A stretch of 64,000 nucleotides of DNA from Phytoseiulus persimilis (taxonomy: Eukaryota; Arthropoda; Arachnida; Mesostigmata; Phytoseiidae). Location: assembly GCA_037576195.1 (NCBI GenBank), contig CM075104.1:10742211-10806210 (forward strand), in the 5' to 3' direction. The position numbers and the translations under genes are program-made. How positions within the stretch are numbered: position 1 is the first letter of the stretch; each line of letters opens with the position of its first letter. Positions 50,401 to 63,389 of this stretch are shown here, one piece after another. The notes under the pieces were generated by a model. It was not told where the DNA came from and made no database searches. It worked only from the letters and a program-made list of their open reading frames with translations.

Positions 50401-52111
50401 AGCCGGGTGACTCGGCGCGACAAATTGGCATTATCACAAGGAAGCTGCTTCCCCCTGACCTCTTCGCAGATGCTTGCGAGGCTACGTCTCGACTCTCGAT
50501 CAATGGTTTTAGTTTTTCGACAGAGCGGAAAGCGCGGCTCCGATCCCGAGTTCCCCGAGGCATTCGCATCGTGATATCCTCCGGAATTACTCGGTCGGCG
50601 CCGTAGCCCATCTTACGGCGGAGATATGAGGGTTTTGAGTTGTCGTGGGCGGCTCCAGCTCACGCACTCTCGAGATATTCCATGTGTTCGAGGCCGTTTG
50701 AGATTGTTCGGAGGGCCGGAATTGGCATGACCTTTGTGTGTCTGCGAAACGAGTACTCCGACTTCTCTGCAGCCCTGCCCCATGGCAAACTTGTCGTTTG
50801 TCATGGAACCTTCTCGCGTCTTTTAGAATCGTCCCCCACGACCCATCAGAATAGAACGCATAAAAGAGCCCGATGGCTGCGGTTTTTGTTCTCCATTTCT
50901 CGCAGCATACGATCCGGCAGTCTCCCAGAACCATGATTAAAATCCATCTGGCTGATTGAAGTCTTAGAACAGGGATCGCTGAGTTTCACGGGACGGGTTG
51001 AAAACGACGAGGTGACTTACAGAGGTTAGAACCCGGACCTCCTCCCGTACCTGTCGATCAACCTCACTACCACTATCAACCTCAACGTGCGGCACTACGG
51101 GCTCCGAAGTGCCTTGGATATACATACAGCGCACAGCCCGGAAGAAAAACCAGTTTTCATCTAGATCTGGAGGGAGTGCCACACTCATGGTGATAAGTAG
51201 AGCCAGGAAGTTTGGGTGATTTCTCGAAATTATCTCCTCATCGCAATGGATCGATCCTGGGCGATCGATGGGATGATTTTGAAAAATCGCCCAAACTTCC
51301 AGCCTCTAATGATTAGCATCCTCGATGAGCGAATCTTCAGTCCCCACCGACCCAGACTAAGCTCCTGAGACGCCGGTTCAAACCTTTTCGCGGAAATGTT
51401 GACAGCATTACCGGAGAACCGAGAAGAACATTCCGTGAGGAGCAACCTGCAGTATGCTCCGATTCTCTCACGATCCCTGGTGAATTTTTGTTCGATGGCA
51501 ACGGATCCGCGCAGCCGCACATCGACTTCTTCGATTCTTGGAACAACATCGATTCTTGTAGAATCCGAAGATGCGATCGAGTGCGTGGAGATTGATAATG
51601 ATTCGCGATTACGACACGAACCACGTCTGTGGAGTATACGCGGAAGCCTCGATCGCATCGGATCGGCTCTCGTTTTCCATAGGAAGTGAACGTTCGCCGA
51701 CAGGGATACAAGACAGCCCGTTTGCACGCTCAACCGCGGCGCACGGAGAGGCAGCCGGGCGGCCGCCCATGCGGAAAATTACAGCTGGTAAGGCTCTCAG
51801 ATTCCGAACTCGGAGCGGCCTTGGATAGGTGAGTCTTGTCGTGCCTCATCCATCAATATCGTTCGTCTCCTTGTTCCGCTCCCCTGCATTCCCCATGACT
51901 GTAAGTGCGTCGCTGTTACCTTCGATGCCTCCGATGTTACCTCCGGAGCTTGCTGGTGTTCCGGCGACCCCTTGAGCGAACACCGGCTCGACAACTTCGC
52001 CGATGCGACGAATCCTACGGAGACACCAGAGTTTTCGAGAGCCTTCCTCAGTGCATCAATCCACAAAACAACTGATCGATTGCAGAAGCGGAGGAGCAAC
52101 GTGCCCCGCTG

Positions 52112-52123
52112 CCCCCCCCCCCC
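52112..52123 (+). repeat. Poly-C tract, 12 bases
   Basis: An uninterrupted run of 12 C, followed by CT repeats. Confidence 0.9.
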
Positions 52124-55100
52124 TCTCTCGCTGGGAGGGCACGAGTCGTTCCTCTGGATGAGTACTTGGCAGGGAAGTATGCAGTCTCCCCTCTTGGGTG
52201 GTGTCAGCTTGCAGCCCTGGCGCTCATCGACGGAGCAAATGCACCAAAATCACGCATTGCAAGAGTTTCGAAGGTCGTTTCAGGTTGCGACAAGCATTTG
52301 ATCAATTTACCGCCGTGCGTGTTGCAAGCTGGCTCGCGTGACCGATCTTGCAGGAGCGAGGTTTGGTTCATCATGGGAGATTTCTTCGCCTTCCTTCTCA
52401 TTTCTAGGGAGTGAGCCCTAGACTCTTGTACCGATGCGTCATCTGAAATTCGAACATGGAATTCAATCCTAGTTCTCCAACGGTACGTGGTCAAGAACCC
52501 ATATATGCAACCGCATTCTTCTGTGAGTCTACGGGGGATGAGAGGGAGATGGTCCCTCGTGTTCCCGATGACAAAAACGAAGGGACCGCCGCCTCGCATA
52601 CGCAGAAAAACCAACGGGGTCGATCCCGTCAAGGAGAGCAACGGCACTCGTCCAACTTCCGATCACGACAGCTGGCTCTTACGCGCAGCGCGGCATCAAA
52701 AGATATTGCAACTCATAACGCACCGCCCACGTTCTTCGAGTGGTTTGTTTTTCCCGAGTTCATTCTTGCGGAATCGCTGGATGGGCTCGCGAATGCAATT
52801 CCCCATGCCATGATTCTTCTCATCACCGAGTCCAGAGGACCGTCCAGAAAAGAACCCTCCACGTTCCATCAAGCTCTCGGCCCAGTTGGAGATATGGGCG
52901 ATTTCGACGATGCGTGACCACCATTTACAAGGCTCGTTACGACATTCGAGAATAAACGACCACGTTTAGTTCAGAACAGAACGTTTAAAATGCGATATCA
53001 ACGAACAAGCGAGCGTACGGAGGGTATTACCCTCTGTGGGGCGCAAGGCGCAACGGACGCAGATTTCCGCATTGTACTGGGTGTACATATACTCCGAGCT
53101 GCGAAAATTCGGTGACCTCCGTTTTCGGGCCATCCCTCAGCCCGTCCAATCGGGACGATTTTTTTTTCCTCTAATCGGGAGCTCTCGAAACGCGCATCTC
53201 TCCCTTTTGCAATTCCGGAATTCGCATCAGAGTTGCGATTTCCAAAGCCGACTTCCGTCTTGTTCGGGGTCCCTGAAAGAACCGGTTTGGTAATCTCCGA
53301 TTCTTAACTCTCTCCGAAACACAAAAAAAGAGGAGACTCCCCTCGAGCGCAAAAATAAATGTGAGATCGGGAAACACTCCTCCCATGCGGAAGCTCAAGT
53401 AAGCTTCGAGGGAAGCCACATTCGCAAGTTTATCGATTGCAGAAGTTCCTCATTTTGACTCAAAAAAGTTGTTAGTGGAGACCTTTAGACTACACGAGGA
53501 CTTCTTTGCTACTTCTGGGATAACTTCAACAACATCCCCGGAAGAAGTCTGCCGACAACTCGCCAGAGGGCACAACGGCTTGGAAGAATAACATCTGGAA
53601 GGAACGTCATCTTATTGATCCGATAGATTCGTTTTCGGCTGAACTGGCTACGAATAAGATACTTATGATATGGGTAAACTTCACCAGGCGGAAACTTCCA
53701 AGGAGCCATCGCTAAGAAGCAATTCATCCCGATAGAATTAAACTTGAGCGAGGGACGACGGAAAACACGGAGGCCACTGAGATTCTAAGTGCATACACCC
53801 TGTATACGAATCACACTTAATCCAACAGAGGGAGCGAGGAAACTGAAACAACGACTTGGGGAGACGCGAAATTGTTACAAAAAGGAGGGACGTGCTCCAC
53901 ACAGCTAAAGTGAAACTCATTTCAGCTCAATTTGTGTTCGGCAGGGCACGCCGACGTTGAACGGAGTAGAGTTTGGAAGGAACCGGCGCGCTATAGGGAA
54001 CGGGAATGAGTCGGTACTCAAACAAACCGAATCTCGGGGAGAGGCAAATTGACAATTTTCAGGAACGCGAAGGGATGAAGAAGGCAGGAGCAGGAACTGT
54101 TGCTCCGGAGAACCCCGCGCTCGCCATCTTCCTACTTGCCTGCCGTTGGTGCCCTGCTCGCAGCAGTTTCTGTCGGCCAATCTCGCTGCGGACACAGCGG
54201 ATGTGCATCCTTACTCCTCGCAGTAAATTGCCCTTCCCCCGCTCCTGCTCCGAACTGGTTCCCAAGCATTCCCCTACCTTAATTTCAGAATGGCAGTCAG
54301 AATAAGATGCAGAACGGATGAAGCAAGATCATAACGCCGGAAACCAAGAACAGCTTTCGTCGCTTCCACTGCTCCCTCTGTTTTCCCTCCGCAGCCAAGA
54401 GCTCATGTGTCATTCTCAGAGAATTTCGCCCTTGCTGTGCGGGCGAAGCCGGCCATCGTTTAAACTCGACTTGATTCCGATGACTACAGCGGATCGAACG
54501 AACGCTCTGAGAATGATGAAGCGACCGGAAAACATTACGTGTTCGCTTTTTGTTCCCTAGGAGTTGACGCAGCTCCATGTTTCGACGGTGGAATGCAGCG
54601 AAAGTGGGAAGATACTCAAGTGGTTATCACGATATGTGCCGGCCACACGGAAGCTGTCTCGAGCGGGAATCAGAGCTTGGGCGGTTGGTTCGGTCCGCTG
54701 CAACTCGCCTTGAGCGCGGATGGGCTCGCTGTAAATACTTTCGCTGCCATCCATGTCAACCGAAAATCGTTTTCCAGGGGCTAACAATAGTGATGGGACT
54801 GAGGCACCGGCGTACCTCATGGCACTGGGAGGACGTAAATTCTATGGAGCCTTCTAAACCTCGAAATTCGAATGAGAAACCGATGGAGAACGTTCGAAAG
54901 CATTGAATATCTCAGATTCGACACGATACAACGCAGGCTGATGATTAGATCGGGGTCATCGGGCACTCAATGCGGGTCAGCGTAACGAGGAACGCAAAGC
55001 CATTACCCATACCTCCCCCTTTTATCTTTTTTCCCTGTCCGAGCCTCCGCTTCGAATGAGATCGTGGAATCCTTCCCGACGTAGCATCAGGGATGACGGC

Positions 55101-58100
55101 GGAGCATTCCAGTTGTGTAGATCAGATCTAATAAAGGGGCCTGAGGAGCTCATGGGGATCTGGGCGAATGTTTGGGAGTTCCGGGGCTACGTGAGGAAGA
55201 TCATGAACTCTGTTCTTTCAGTATTGAATTCCAACCGTTATCAGATCGGAGCGTTCAGCCCATGAGATTATTTTGCCCCTCGAGCGAATAACGGGCTAAA
55301 TAGAGAGTTTGTCGTTAGCGCGCGTGGTCAGCTCCCTCTCGAAGTTGCATCGAACAGGGCAGTGTACTTCTGGTTCGCGTCGAACATCCATGGCTGTCAT
55401 CGGGAGCTACCTTTTTGGGAATGAGGCAACACTCCGCAGTTTCTTCGGGTTACGAAGAAGGTGGATCGAGACATTGAGGAACGAATCAATGCGACGTGGA
55501 ATATTCCGGAGTATTTTGCTCGTAGGGGCTTGAGAGTGACTCGCTCCGTGCACTCGTGAAGCGAAGAACGTATTGACTGTCATCTCCCTCAGGAATGTTC
55601 TCCCCGCTCGCCACGATTGTTTCTCAAAAGATCAATACTTAACAGAGACCGCCCTCCTCTTCCTCGACGAGACGGTTCCCTTGCAATATTGTTGCGAAAC
55701 CAGGCGCGGGAATTTCCGTATTGCTGCGAATATGTTTGGTTTCGCTCCGTTCTTGACGTTCATTTTTCGCCGATGATTTTCCTTCTTTATCGGAATGAGC
55801 TTCTCATCCGGGAGCTGTGCCCATATCGACAGCGACGTCCATGACTCGAGCAAGCGATGATTGTCAAGATGATGCGCAAAAAAAAGGAGATTCCTGCTGA
55901 CGGATTTCGGGGTGGTTTCCAACCGGAGGACGAACGGTTCCGAGAAGGTTCTCCACGCGAGGATCCAGGATCGGGAGGGTGTCGATCCTGGATCGGTCTC
56001 TCCGACTCTGGGACGTTCCGATTAGATCAGTCTCGATCTCCCTGGTGTCGAAACAAGGCGTCTCGAACTCCCGACTTAACGAGGATACAGATTTCTCTCT
56101 CTTCCCAATCCCAGGCCAGAATTGGATCCAGGAACCCGGGGAACGGAGCGATAGTGGCGACCACGAGTTGGAAAAGCGAGAGAGACCCGAATGAGCCAAC
56201 GGGCATAAGAAGCACGCGTGGACGACAAACGACCGACGAAACGTGAATTAACTCCAAGCTTTCATTGATTCCCAATATGCAGACAGACGGCGCGGCGGTC
56301 GCGTCCTACGGAGTGGTCGAGCGATCTTCAGAATGGATGGATGAATTAATGGCGTAACAACAGAGGCGTTCGAAAGAGAAAGTTACGCGCATGTGCCAGG
56401 CGCCGCCTTTGTTGAGACTGGACCACGGCTCTGAATTCGTGCTCATATACGAGTTCCTACGCTTAGTTTTCGATTGCTGCAGCGCTCCAAGGCGCTTTCT
56501 CTTTCTTTCTCCCTCCCAGCGACGGCCTTGGGATTCTTTTTCTGCAATTAGTTCGTATAGAGGAACTCATTTGCTCCTATTTGCAATGCCGGCACGAAAG
56601 ATAGCTCCCACGATTCCATCACAAGAAAGCGCGAATCTCCTCCCTCCAAGGCAATGAGGCCGACGGCAGCATTGATCGGTACACCGAGCTTGCGCTATGA
56701 CGGTGCTTGCCTGCAATGAAGGAGACTTTTCGGTACCTTGTATCAGCGGAACGTCTCCTACAAATATGGATTCGGGGGCGCGCAGAGGAGATTTTCAACA
56801 TTGGAGCTGCTGGCGAATCTCGGCGCACCCAGGAGCAGTCGTCATCGCAGTAATTCATTGATTTCAATTATCTGCTATGAGGCTGGGAGCTGACGAAGAG
56901 GAGGAAAAACGAGTCCTGGACGGAGCGTTGATTGCTCCGAGGAAGAACCTCGGACGGAGTAACCTCTCTCGTCGATTTCTCTCTGACTTCCACAAGATCC
57001 TGGAAATTTTCGGAGGACGTCACAGATTTTCTCAGGTCATTCCGGGAGGTACCATCGGAACAGCCGTCGGCGAGGGTCGAGAAACTATCATTCTTACAAC
57101 GCCCTCCTCGGTTTCCTCAGAGGTCGCTCGAAACTTTCAACAAAATCTTCAGAATCATTGCGATCTCGAGCAGAACTCCGAGCTCAAGAAGACGGAGTGC
57201 GAGATCGGGCAACCGTGCGGGCGATGGATGACTGCCAGCGCGGAGCTGAATGATGATTCCTCGCAGAAGGCTCAGCGGCGATCTCGCAGCGAACCCGAAA
57301 GGGGATTCCGAATGTATTCAGATCAGCTGCTCTGAACATTCTTCCCCGTTGACCGCACTCCAGTGTTTCCGTGTCACCCGCGAATTTCCTCCGTCAGACT
57401 GTGCTCCGAGGCTCTGGATCGCTGTGAGCCCCGGGGGCTCAGAGGCGCCCCTTGGAGAATCACTGATGTGGATACTGAGCCTTGAACACGCCGAAGCCGC
57501 TTGAACCGACCAGGATCCGTCTTGCTGACTTAGCCTCTGGCCCTCTGGCGAGTTTGATGTGCCGGCCGGCCCATTGTAAAAATTGCGCGTTTCTCACGCT
57601 CTCATTAGTTGAAGGAAGCGGGAGGACGCTAGGTACTGCTGCTGACCGAAATGCATCGTTCGTTGAAAACGACACTATAATCTCACCCATCTAGCCAGTT
57701 TGAGCCCGTGTGGCGCAGAGGTTTCGAGCTCCTGACGGAAGACCAGCTTCCAGAGTGAAGCTCTCACGGAAGCATCATCCCTCTGATGTTGAGGCAACTG
57801 ATTCCCGACTCAGCCAGCGATGGATAACGGAAATGAGAGCCCATGAGAGCGCCCTGGAGATTTCTTCATTGACTTCTCATTGCCCTTCACAGGCGTCTCC
57901 CTTCAATCTGCCCCGCCGTTGACTCACACAGCGAGCAGTGTGCCCCATATCTGCCGGATTCGCCCCATGCGTGAGGCCGCTCTCCGAATCGCAAATCGAG
58001 CGAGACATAAAAAGCCCGTTAGCCGGCACGCCTATCAGCCGGAAACTTTCGATGCCGTGCTTCGAGGCGGCGAAGCGTCTCTGCCCACCGCGAAATTTCA

Positions 58101-60926
58101 ATCCCTCGGAGGGCCTCTAGACAGCTGATTCAACTGCATTAGGTATTGAGAAGCTGCATACAAATTACGAGCTCGACTCCAAACGGCGATAAGTACATTT
58201 TCGTCACATTCTGGATCTTGAGTTATATCGGATATGGATCAACCTTTGTTCCAAAGCTAGTGTCAGATCGGTGATATTCGTTTGCCACTACTGCGAAAAG
58301 AGGCCCCGAGAATAGGGTCATTTCTAGAAGGAGATAAGTCCGTCAGTGGTTCATTGTCAGAAGGGAATAAGTCCAAGGCAGCTGTATATCGAGGAGGAAC
58401 GTATCCGGAGAGCCACGTTCTTGAGGATGAACGGAGCTCTACGCATGGGAGCGCGCTTCGCAATCTCGTGAGCTAACAAACTGAGATCATGAACACGGCT
58501 CTCCCCTCCGTACACGAGAACGCTGTTCACGATAGAGGACCGCGGTCGTTTCCGTTCGGCTGACTTCATTGTTTGATGCAGAAATCATCTTTGATGACAA
58601 TGTTCTAATCCGGTGTCTTGAACGCTGTCTCTTGTGTTGAATGCTCCTCGTCTCGGCTCGAGCAACAAGACTCTCGATAGAAGGGGTGAGCCAGATGTAT
58701 TTAGTCCACACGAATGTCTCCCCACAAGTCTATTTCTTTTCTTTGCACGCTTCCATTCGGTTCTCTTGCTCGTTTCTCAACTCGGCTCGTGGCGTCGCAT
58801 CGAAAGTATCGATGTGAAATCCCACGAAAAATATCGGGAGAATACTGCCGAATAGATCTGGAACCTAACTGTAGAGCCTGAGAACCTGAGATCCTCCAGA
58901 GTGCGGTAGAATCAGAAAATACTCCATCCCGCAAAATAAGCAGATTTTCCGACCCTCGACGTAGCGGTGCTGCCACGCCGATGTTTTTGGAACAATTTAC
59001 TTAGGCGGACGTAGATTTCAATAGATCTTTCCCTTGTTCGTTTCCAGAACGCTATAAGTCCAAACACGATGGGTACATCAGCCGTCCCCTTATGACGCAC
59101 TGATTCGTCGCGTACTCTGAATCAGGCTCCCCGTCCTTCCGCCTGTCTGTTCCAGCGCTCACAGCTTTCACCAGAATGAAAAACTATTCCCTCGAATTCG
59201 GCAGAAATGGATTCATCGCCGTCTGGAGTCGAGCTCGTCAGATGTTCCCGAATTTTCACATCTTCGAGCGAGGATCAGATAATAAGAGGATCAGCCTGAA
59301 CCAAGAAGAGGGAGAACACGCCCCGCTTCGGATTCCGTTTCCGACATCCATCCCCGATCCCATCGACAACCCGTGTTGTTCACGTATTTCTAGCTCTCGA
59401 TCTTATCCGGAGCTTCCAAATCGAATGCCGCTATTACGTGAGGTTTCGGGGAGTCGACGGCGAGTCTGATGTTTTTTTTTTTCTTACAGCAACCCGTTTT
59501 ATATCAACATATGATACATATTTTCGGAAGCAAAAAAAATACTTCCACGAGGGCCTGGCCCTGTCCGTGGTTTCGGGTGGGAACATATTCGACTTCGCGT
59601 TATCGGCATGAGGTATACTCTCGGCACTCGTTTCTTTTATACTTTTCTTCTTTCATACTACAGGAGCAAAGAATCCATTTCGTCGCAGGCACGGGTGTAG
59701 AGGAATTCCCTGGTGCTTTTCTTTCTATCGGAGATCCGGGAAGACAGCTTTCGATTCGAACAGCTCGAACAACTCGAACAACGATCCGAGCTTGCGATGG
59801 GCTGGGACGACGTCATGTTGCGATCTGCGGTCGAGACCTATGTAATCGGGTACTTATCCATCCACTTTTGGAGGAATCCGTTGTCGAAAGTTCCTCTCTT
59901 CGCCTCCATGAACCTCCAACTTCAGCTTCTAACTTTGATTCCTCGATGATGTGAGTGGAGCCCAAACTCAGTGCACGAGCCGTTCCAAAAAAATCACTGA
60001 GGAATCGAAGTTAAGAGCCGCATTTCTCAGAGAAGTCCACAGGATAGTACCCGATTTAATTGGTCCCAACCCCAGTTCCCACCACGAGGTCGAGCCATTC
60101 CCTTGTTAGGCTGAGAGGCGTTTTAGTGCAACACGTGCATGATGACGCCACCCTCTCTGTAGAACCGATGGACAACAGGAAGGAATTCATGAAGATTCGA
60201 GAGATTTCAGGTGTGGTAGAGGTACGCAGTACTAGAGTTTGGGGAACCCCGGTTGCACGCAGATCACGCGAATTGATAAACTGCGTTGAGACCCGAAGCG
60301 TTCTGGGCTGAAGCTAAGCGCCTTATTCCGTTCGACGATATTCTGAGATCTACAATCTGAATCGGTCGATTCCACAATTGATCTGACTCGGAATTATGCG
60401 CCTCGCTAGAACTCTACGAGTGCGTTCCCGATGAGGAAAAGACCCGGTTCGGAACCGGGTCGCTCCGCGATGTGCGAGTCGCTAGCCAAGAACTATACGG
60501 GACGCTGGCGGAATCGGCACCATTCCTCCGCTCACGGCTCCGGTTCCGTTTCTCTCGATGTCGAGCGTTCGCAGTTCTTCAAAGCTGGTCTCAATCGCGG
60601 ATCTTCGAACTCGCCTGAGACGACTGCATTCAAAGGAGGACTCCCCGCTGCTTTTGATCCAGAAACTCATTGTGCTTCGGAGTCGGAAGCCAGCGCTCTC
60701 TCGGCTCTTCTTTCATCTATACGTTTTGAGTCCCCGCGGATAGAAAAGTTAGTTTCGTTCTCCGGAGAGTTCGCGTCAATGTAACTTTAACAATCGGGCC
60801 CGCTTTCGTCAAGTTTGGAAGAACTTGGCGCTAACTCACACCAGAAACGAACGCAATCCCATGAACTCATGAATAAGAGAAATAAGGAATAAGTGCAGGC
60901 CGACTCCGCAGGGCTCGGTTGACCCA

Positions 60927-61153
60927 GCTGCGAGTCCACTATCGAGCCCACGCGATTTCCACCCATTGTGTCGGATGACGCACTTTCTGAGTCGGGTTAC
61001 ACTCCCGAAAGCTGTTCAAACACAACGGAGAGAAGCGGCGATCATATTGTCAGGATCACGCCCGAGAGCGCTATCGTCGGACCTGATGAGCAAAAGTGGG
61101 ATTCTGCTTTCACCGAAGAAAAATGTGAAAACCGCGTGCTCAGATCGGGAAGG
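60927..61153 (+). other. Possible exon upstream of the channel gene (weak)
   Basis: An open frame begins after an in-frame TGA and reads as an acidic, Ser/Glu-rich peptide (contains SDDALSESGYTPESCS and GPDEQKWDS). It can end at AGG|GTACGC, a fair 5' splice donor at 61153/61154. The frame continues to about 61255, where the sequence turns Arg/Trp-rich and enters the inverted repeat, which would lie in an intron if the donor is used. It lies 2.2 kb before the channel start on the same strand, but nothing ties the two together. No family is recognised. Confidence 0.2.
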
Positions 61154-61203
61154 GTACGCTCGAGGTCAGTGCACTGGCCTTCGCATCAGTGCATACCCTG
61201 GAT

Positions 61204-61320
61204 CCCGAAAAATCGAGCCCGAAATGCATGGAGCCGAAAAGCAAGAAACCGATGAGCGTGAAGCCGAAAACCTCCTCCCCCAACAGCGGAGAGGTCGGGA
61301 CTCGTTTAGCGGGGAGGAAT
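61204..61320 (-). repeat. Left copy of an interspersed repeat
   Basis: Read on the minus strand, 61320 to 61262 matches 61842-61900 on plus at about 49 of 59 bases, and 61230 to 61204 matches 61902-61928 at about 23 of 27. The shared core includes CTCCGCTGTTGGG. Relative to the other copy there are about 30 extra bases bounded by two TTTCGGCT words, as expected if this copy gained, or the other lost, a piece between short direct repeats. Confidence 0.7.
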
Positions 61321-61841
61321 TGCAGCTTCGTTACGCTCAGCCTACCTACTTCTTCAGCCTCGCTTACGTCCTCGCTGTTCCGCATCTACGGTCCCCTGTT
61401 CGAACCGAGCAAAGGTGTAGCTGCTACAGGAAGCAATCTGCTGAACGCGAATCTTGAAGTTTCCGAGGTCAACTCGCCAGAACTGAAGAGGAACCTTCAC
61501 CTCAAGCTCTAGTGCTTTTCGCAGAATACGCTGTTACAACACTTTGTTCTTTCCCACCGGAAGGGGAAAATCGGAATCGATCAGCGATTGCTCCGCTGCC
61601 TGGAAGTGAATCCTTTAAGCCACCGGCGGCCGGTGTACTCCGTGGTCAACAAGTGATCCAGTGAACCAGACGGTTCGGTGATATCACGTATCGGTGCTCC
61701 CGAATCACCTCAATGAGCCTGTAGCCTGCCTGGGACTCGCATTGGCACCGAGCGGCGAGTCGAGCTCACTGATGCCTCGCAGCAGGTGCGTGTCACCCAG
61801 TGGAGTCTGACAAAGGTACAGATCGACGAAACGACACAAGA

Positions 61842-61928
61842 ATTCCATCCCGCCAAAGTAGTCCCGACCACTCCGCTGTTGGGAGAGGAGGTTCCCGGCC
61901 TCATGCGTTTCGGGTTCGAATTTTCGGC
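61842..61928 (+). repeat. Right copy of an interspersed repeat
   Basis: This is the plus-strand partner of 61204-61320. In one frame the two copies encode the related peptides FLPAKRVPTSPLLGEEV and FHPAKVVPTTPLLGEEV, so the repeat may descend from a coding element. Equally, the similarity may simply follow from DNA identity. Confidence 0.7.
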
Positions 61929-63389
61929 TTGTTGGACCCTAACCTTCGCATCGACATGGGGGCCGCACTCAGAAGGGTGGCTGGAGTCCCCCTGAGCTCG
62001 CTCGCCCCGGAGTCGGGGAGGTCGACCGCGACGCGGTCAGCTCAATCCCGGCTTTAAGAGCGTTCGCGTGATGTGGCAACACCGAGGCATCCGACGAGCT
62101 GCGTCGCGTCGGTCGTCCCTCTCTCGGATTTCCGTCCACACCCTCCGTCTGAGCGACGAAGTGAACATTGGACACAACAGGATCATTGGCTTTGTGAATC
62201 ATCCGCCGGACTCTTCTCCCGAGGGAATACGCGGTGCCTCGAACGGCTTGAAGTTCGAGAAAGTCTGAGCGAGCACGCGAGATCGTTCGTCGAGAACTTG
62301 CGCCTCGGAGCCGTCTGCCGCGGCAGGAAGCGAAAACACATACTCGCTATAAAACGCATCTGGAATACAAGCACTTAACACTGAAACGTTCCAGAGACAG
62401 AACGCCCGATACCTGAATGACCCGTCGTAGTCACGGGTGGGCTTTATTGGCGGAGCTGCCCGACGACGCTGTTAAAATGGGTTTATACCCAGCTGCACCA
62501 TAAACTTCTCCACTTGGAAATAGTCTTAGTTTTCAAGCAGCGAATGGCGCACCCTGCTCCCGCCGCGCCCACGTACTCCTTTCGAGCTCTCTCCCGCTCA
62601 CCTACCCGCACAATTCCGCTACCCGGCAACACCGTTTGGATTACGGCGAACTGAGTCGTGGATAGATGGTTTTTGAGTTTTGCTGCCGCATCAGTCTGCT
62701 CGCTGGACTCGCCATTCGGAAGTGTGCGGAACGAACTGGGTACTTTTTTCTGACGTCGTACGTCTCCCCGTTCCGGCATGCACACAGCACTCTCGATTCA
62801 TCTTTTTGCTGATCTTTCCGGAATCGGGGGCATGGCCGGCGCGGCTGAGCTCTATCTTTCAGGACCGGTATCCGAAGCCGCGCCGAATACTGGAGGCGCA
62901 GCATTGTTGCAGAGGATTCCATTCAGCGAGCGCGTTCGAATCCGAGCAAGCAACACCAAACCCCGAGAACCTCGAACGGAACTTGAAAAGCGCTCGATGC
63001 GAGCGGCGCCATTGTGCTTCCATGTCGGCGGCGGCGGCGGCGGTGGCTGTTCCTGGATGCCAGCTTGCTCTCTTTGATGCATTCGTCCGCGCGGCCTGCA
63101 ACCGGTCCTGCGTAATCGTTGTGACAATACTGTTCGCTCCGTGGCAATCGAACACGCTCATTGAGTTTCGGAATGCTTACGGGAACGTCTTGCCGAACAT
63201 GACATTGTCCGCGCGGCCGCAGAAGCCTAAATCCTGCCGTTCTGTGCCACTAAGTAACAGTTGTTCTCGCGAGCAGAGAAAACCTTCCAGCGGGGAGCAG
63301 GAGCCGCCTCGGGCTATTCGACGGACAAATTGCCTGTGATCCCCAAACGGATCCGTTGCTCCGCTGCCAAAACAACGACGGTCCGAGCC
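61929..63389. other. CpG-rich region upstream of the channel gene
   Basis: No separate gene is recognised. A 219-codon plus frame (62680-63339) includes a poly-Ala stretch created by the CGG repeat and is probably not translated. Given its position just before a well-placed start codon, the region may hold 5' untranslated sequence or a promoter, but I see no clear TATA box or initiator. Confidence 0.4.
63026..63043 (+). repeat. CGG trinucleotide microsatellite, 6 units
   Basis: Six perfect CGG units, about 350 bp before the channel start codon. GC-rich triplet repeats often sit in 5' untranslated or promoter DNA. Confidence 0.85.

Larger units (their letters stand above)
45304..60926. other. 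Long unassigned stretch
   Basis: No domain is recognised. The longest frames are 45891-46733 minus (280 codons, Arg/Ser-rich) and 49341-49949 plus (202 codons). Shorter frames that read more like protein are 48494-48886 minus, 55632-55922 minus, 56877-57335 plus and 60431-60784 plus; none has a motif I can name. Contains the 47.4-kb microsatellite and the 52.1-kb poly-C tract listed separately. Confidence 0.4.

Noticed and set aside
50305..50934. Reverse transcriptase remnant on the minus strand
   Set aside because: A loose RMP...AF pattern resembles part of an LTR-element reverse transcriptase, but the active-site aspartates and other conserved blocks are missing.
57711..57732. tRNA gene or SINE with A box TGGCGCAGAGG
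   Set aside because: The A-box word is good, but the only B-box-like word (GGTTTCGAGCTCC) overlaps it. No second box occurs at the right distance and no cloverleaf forms.
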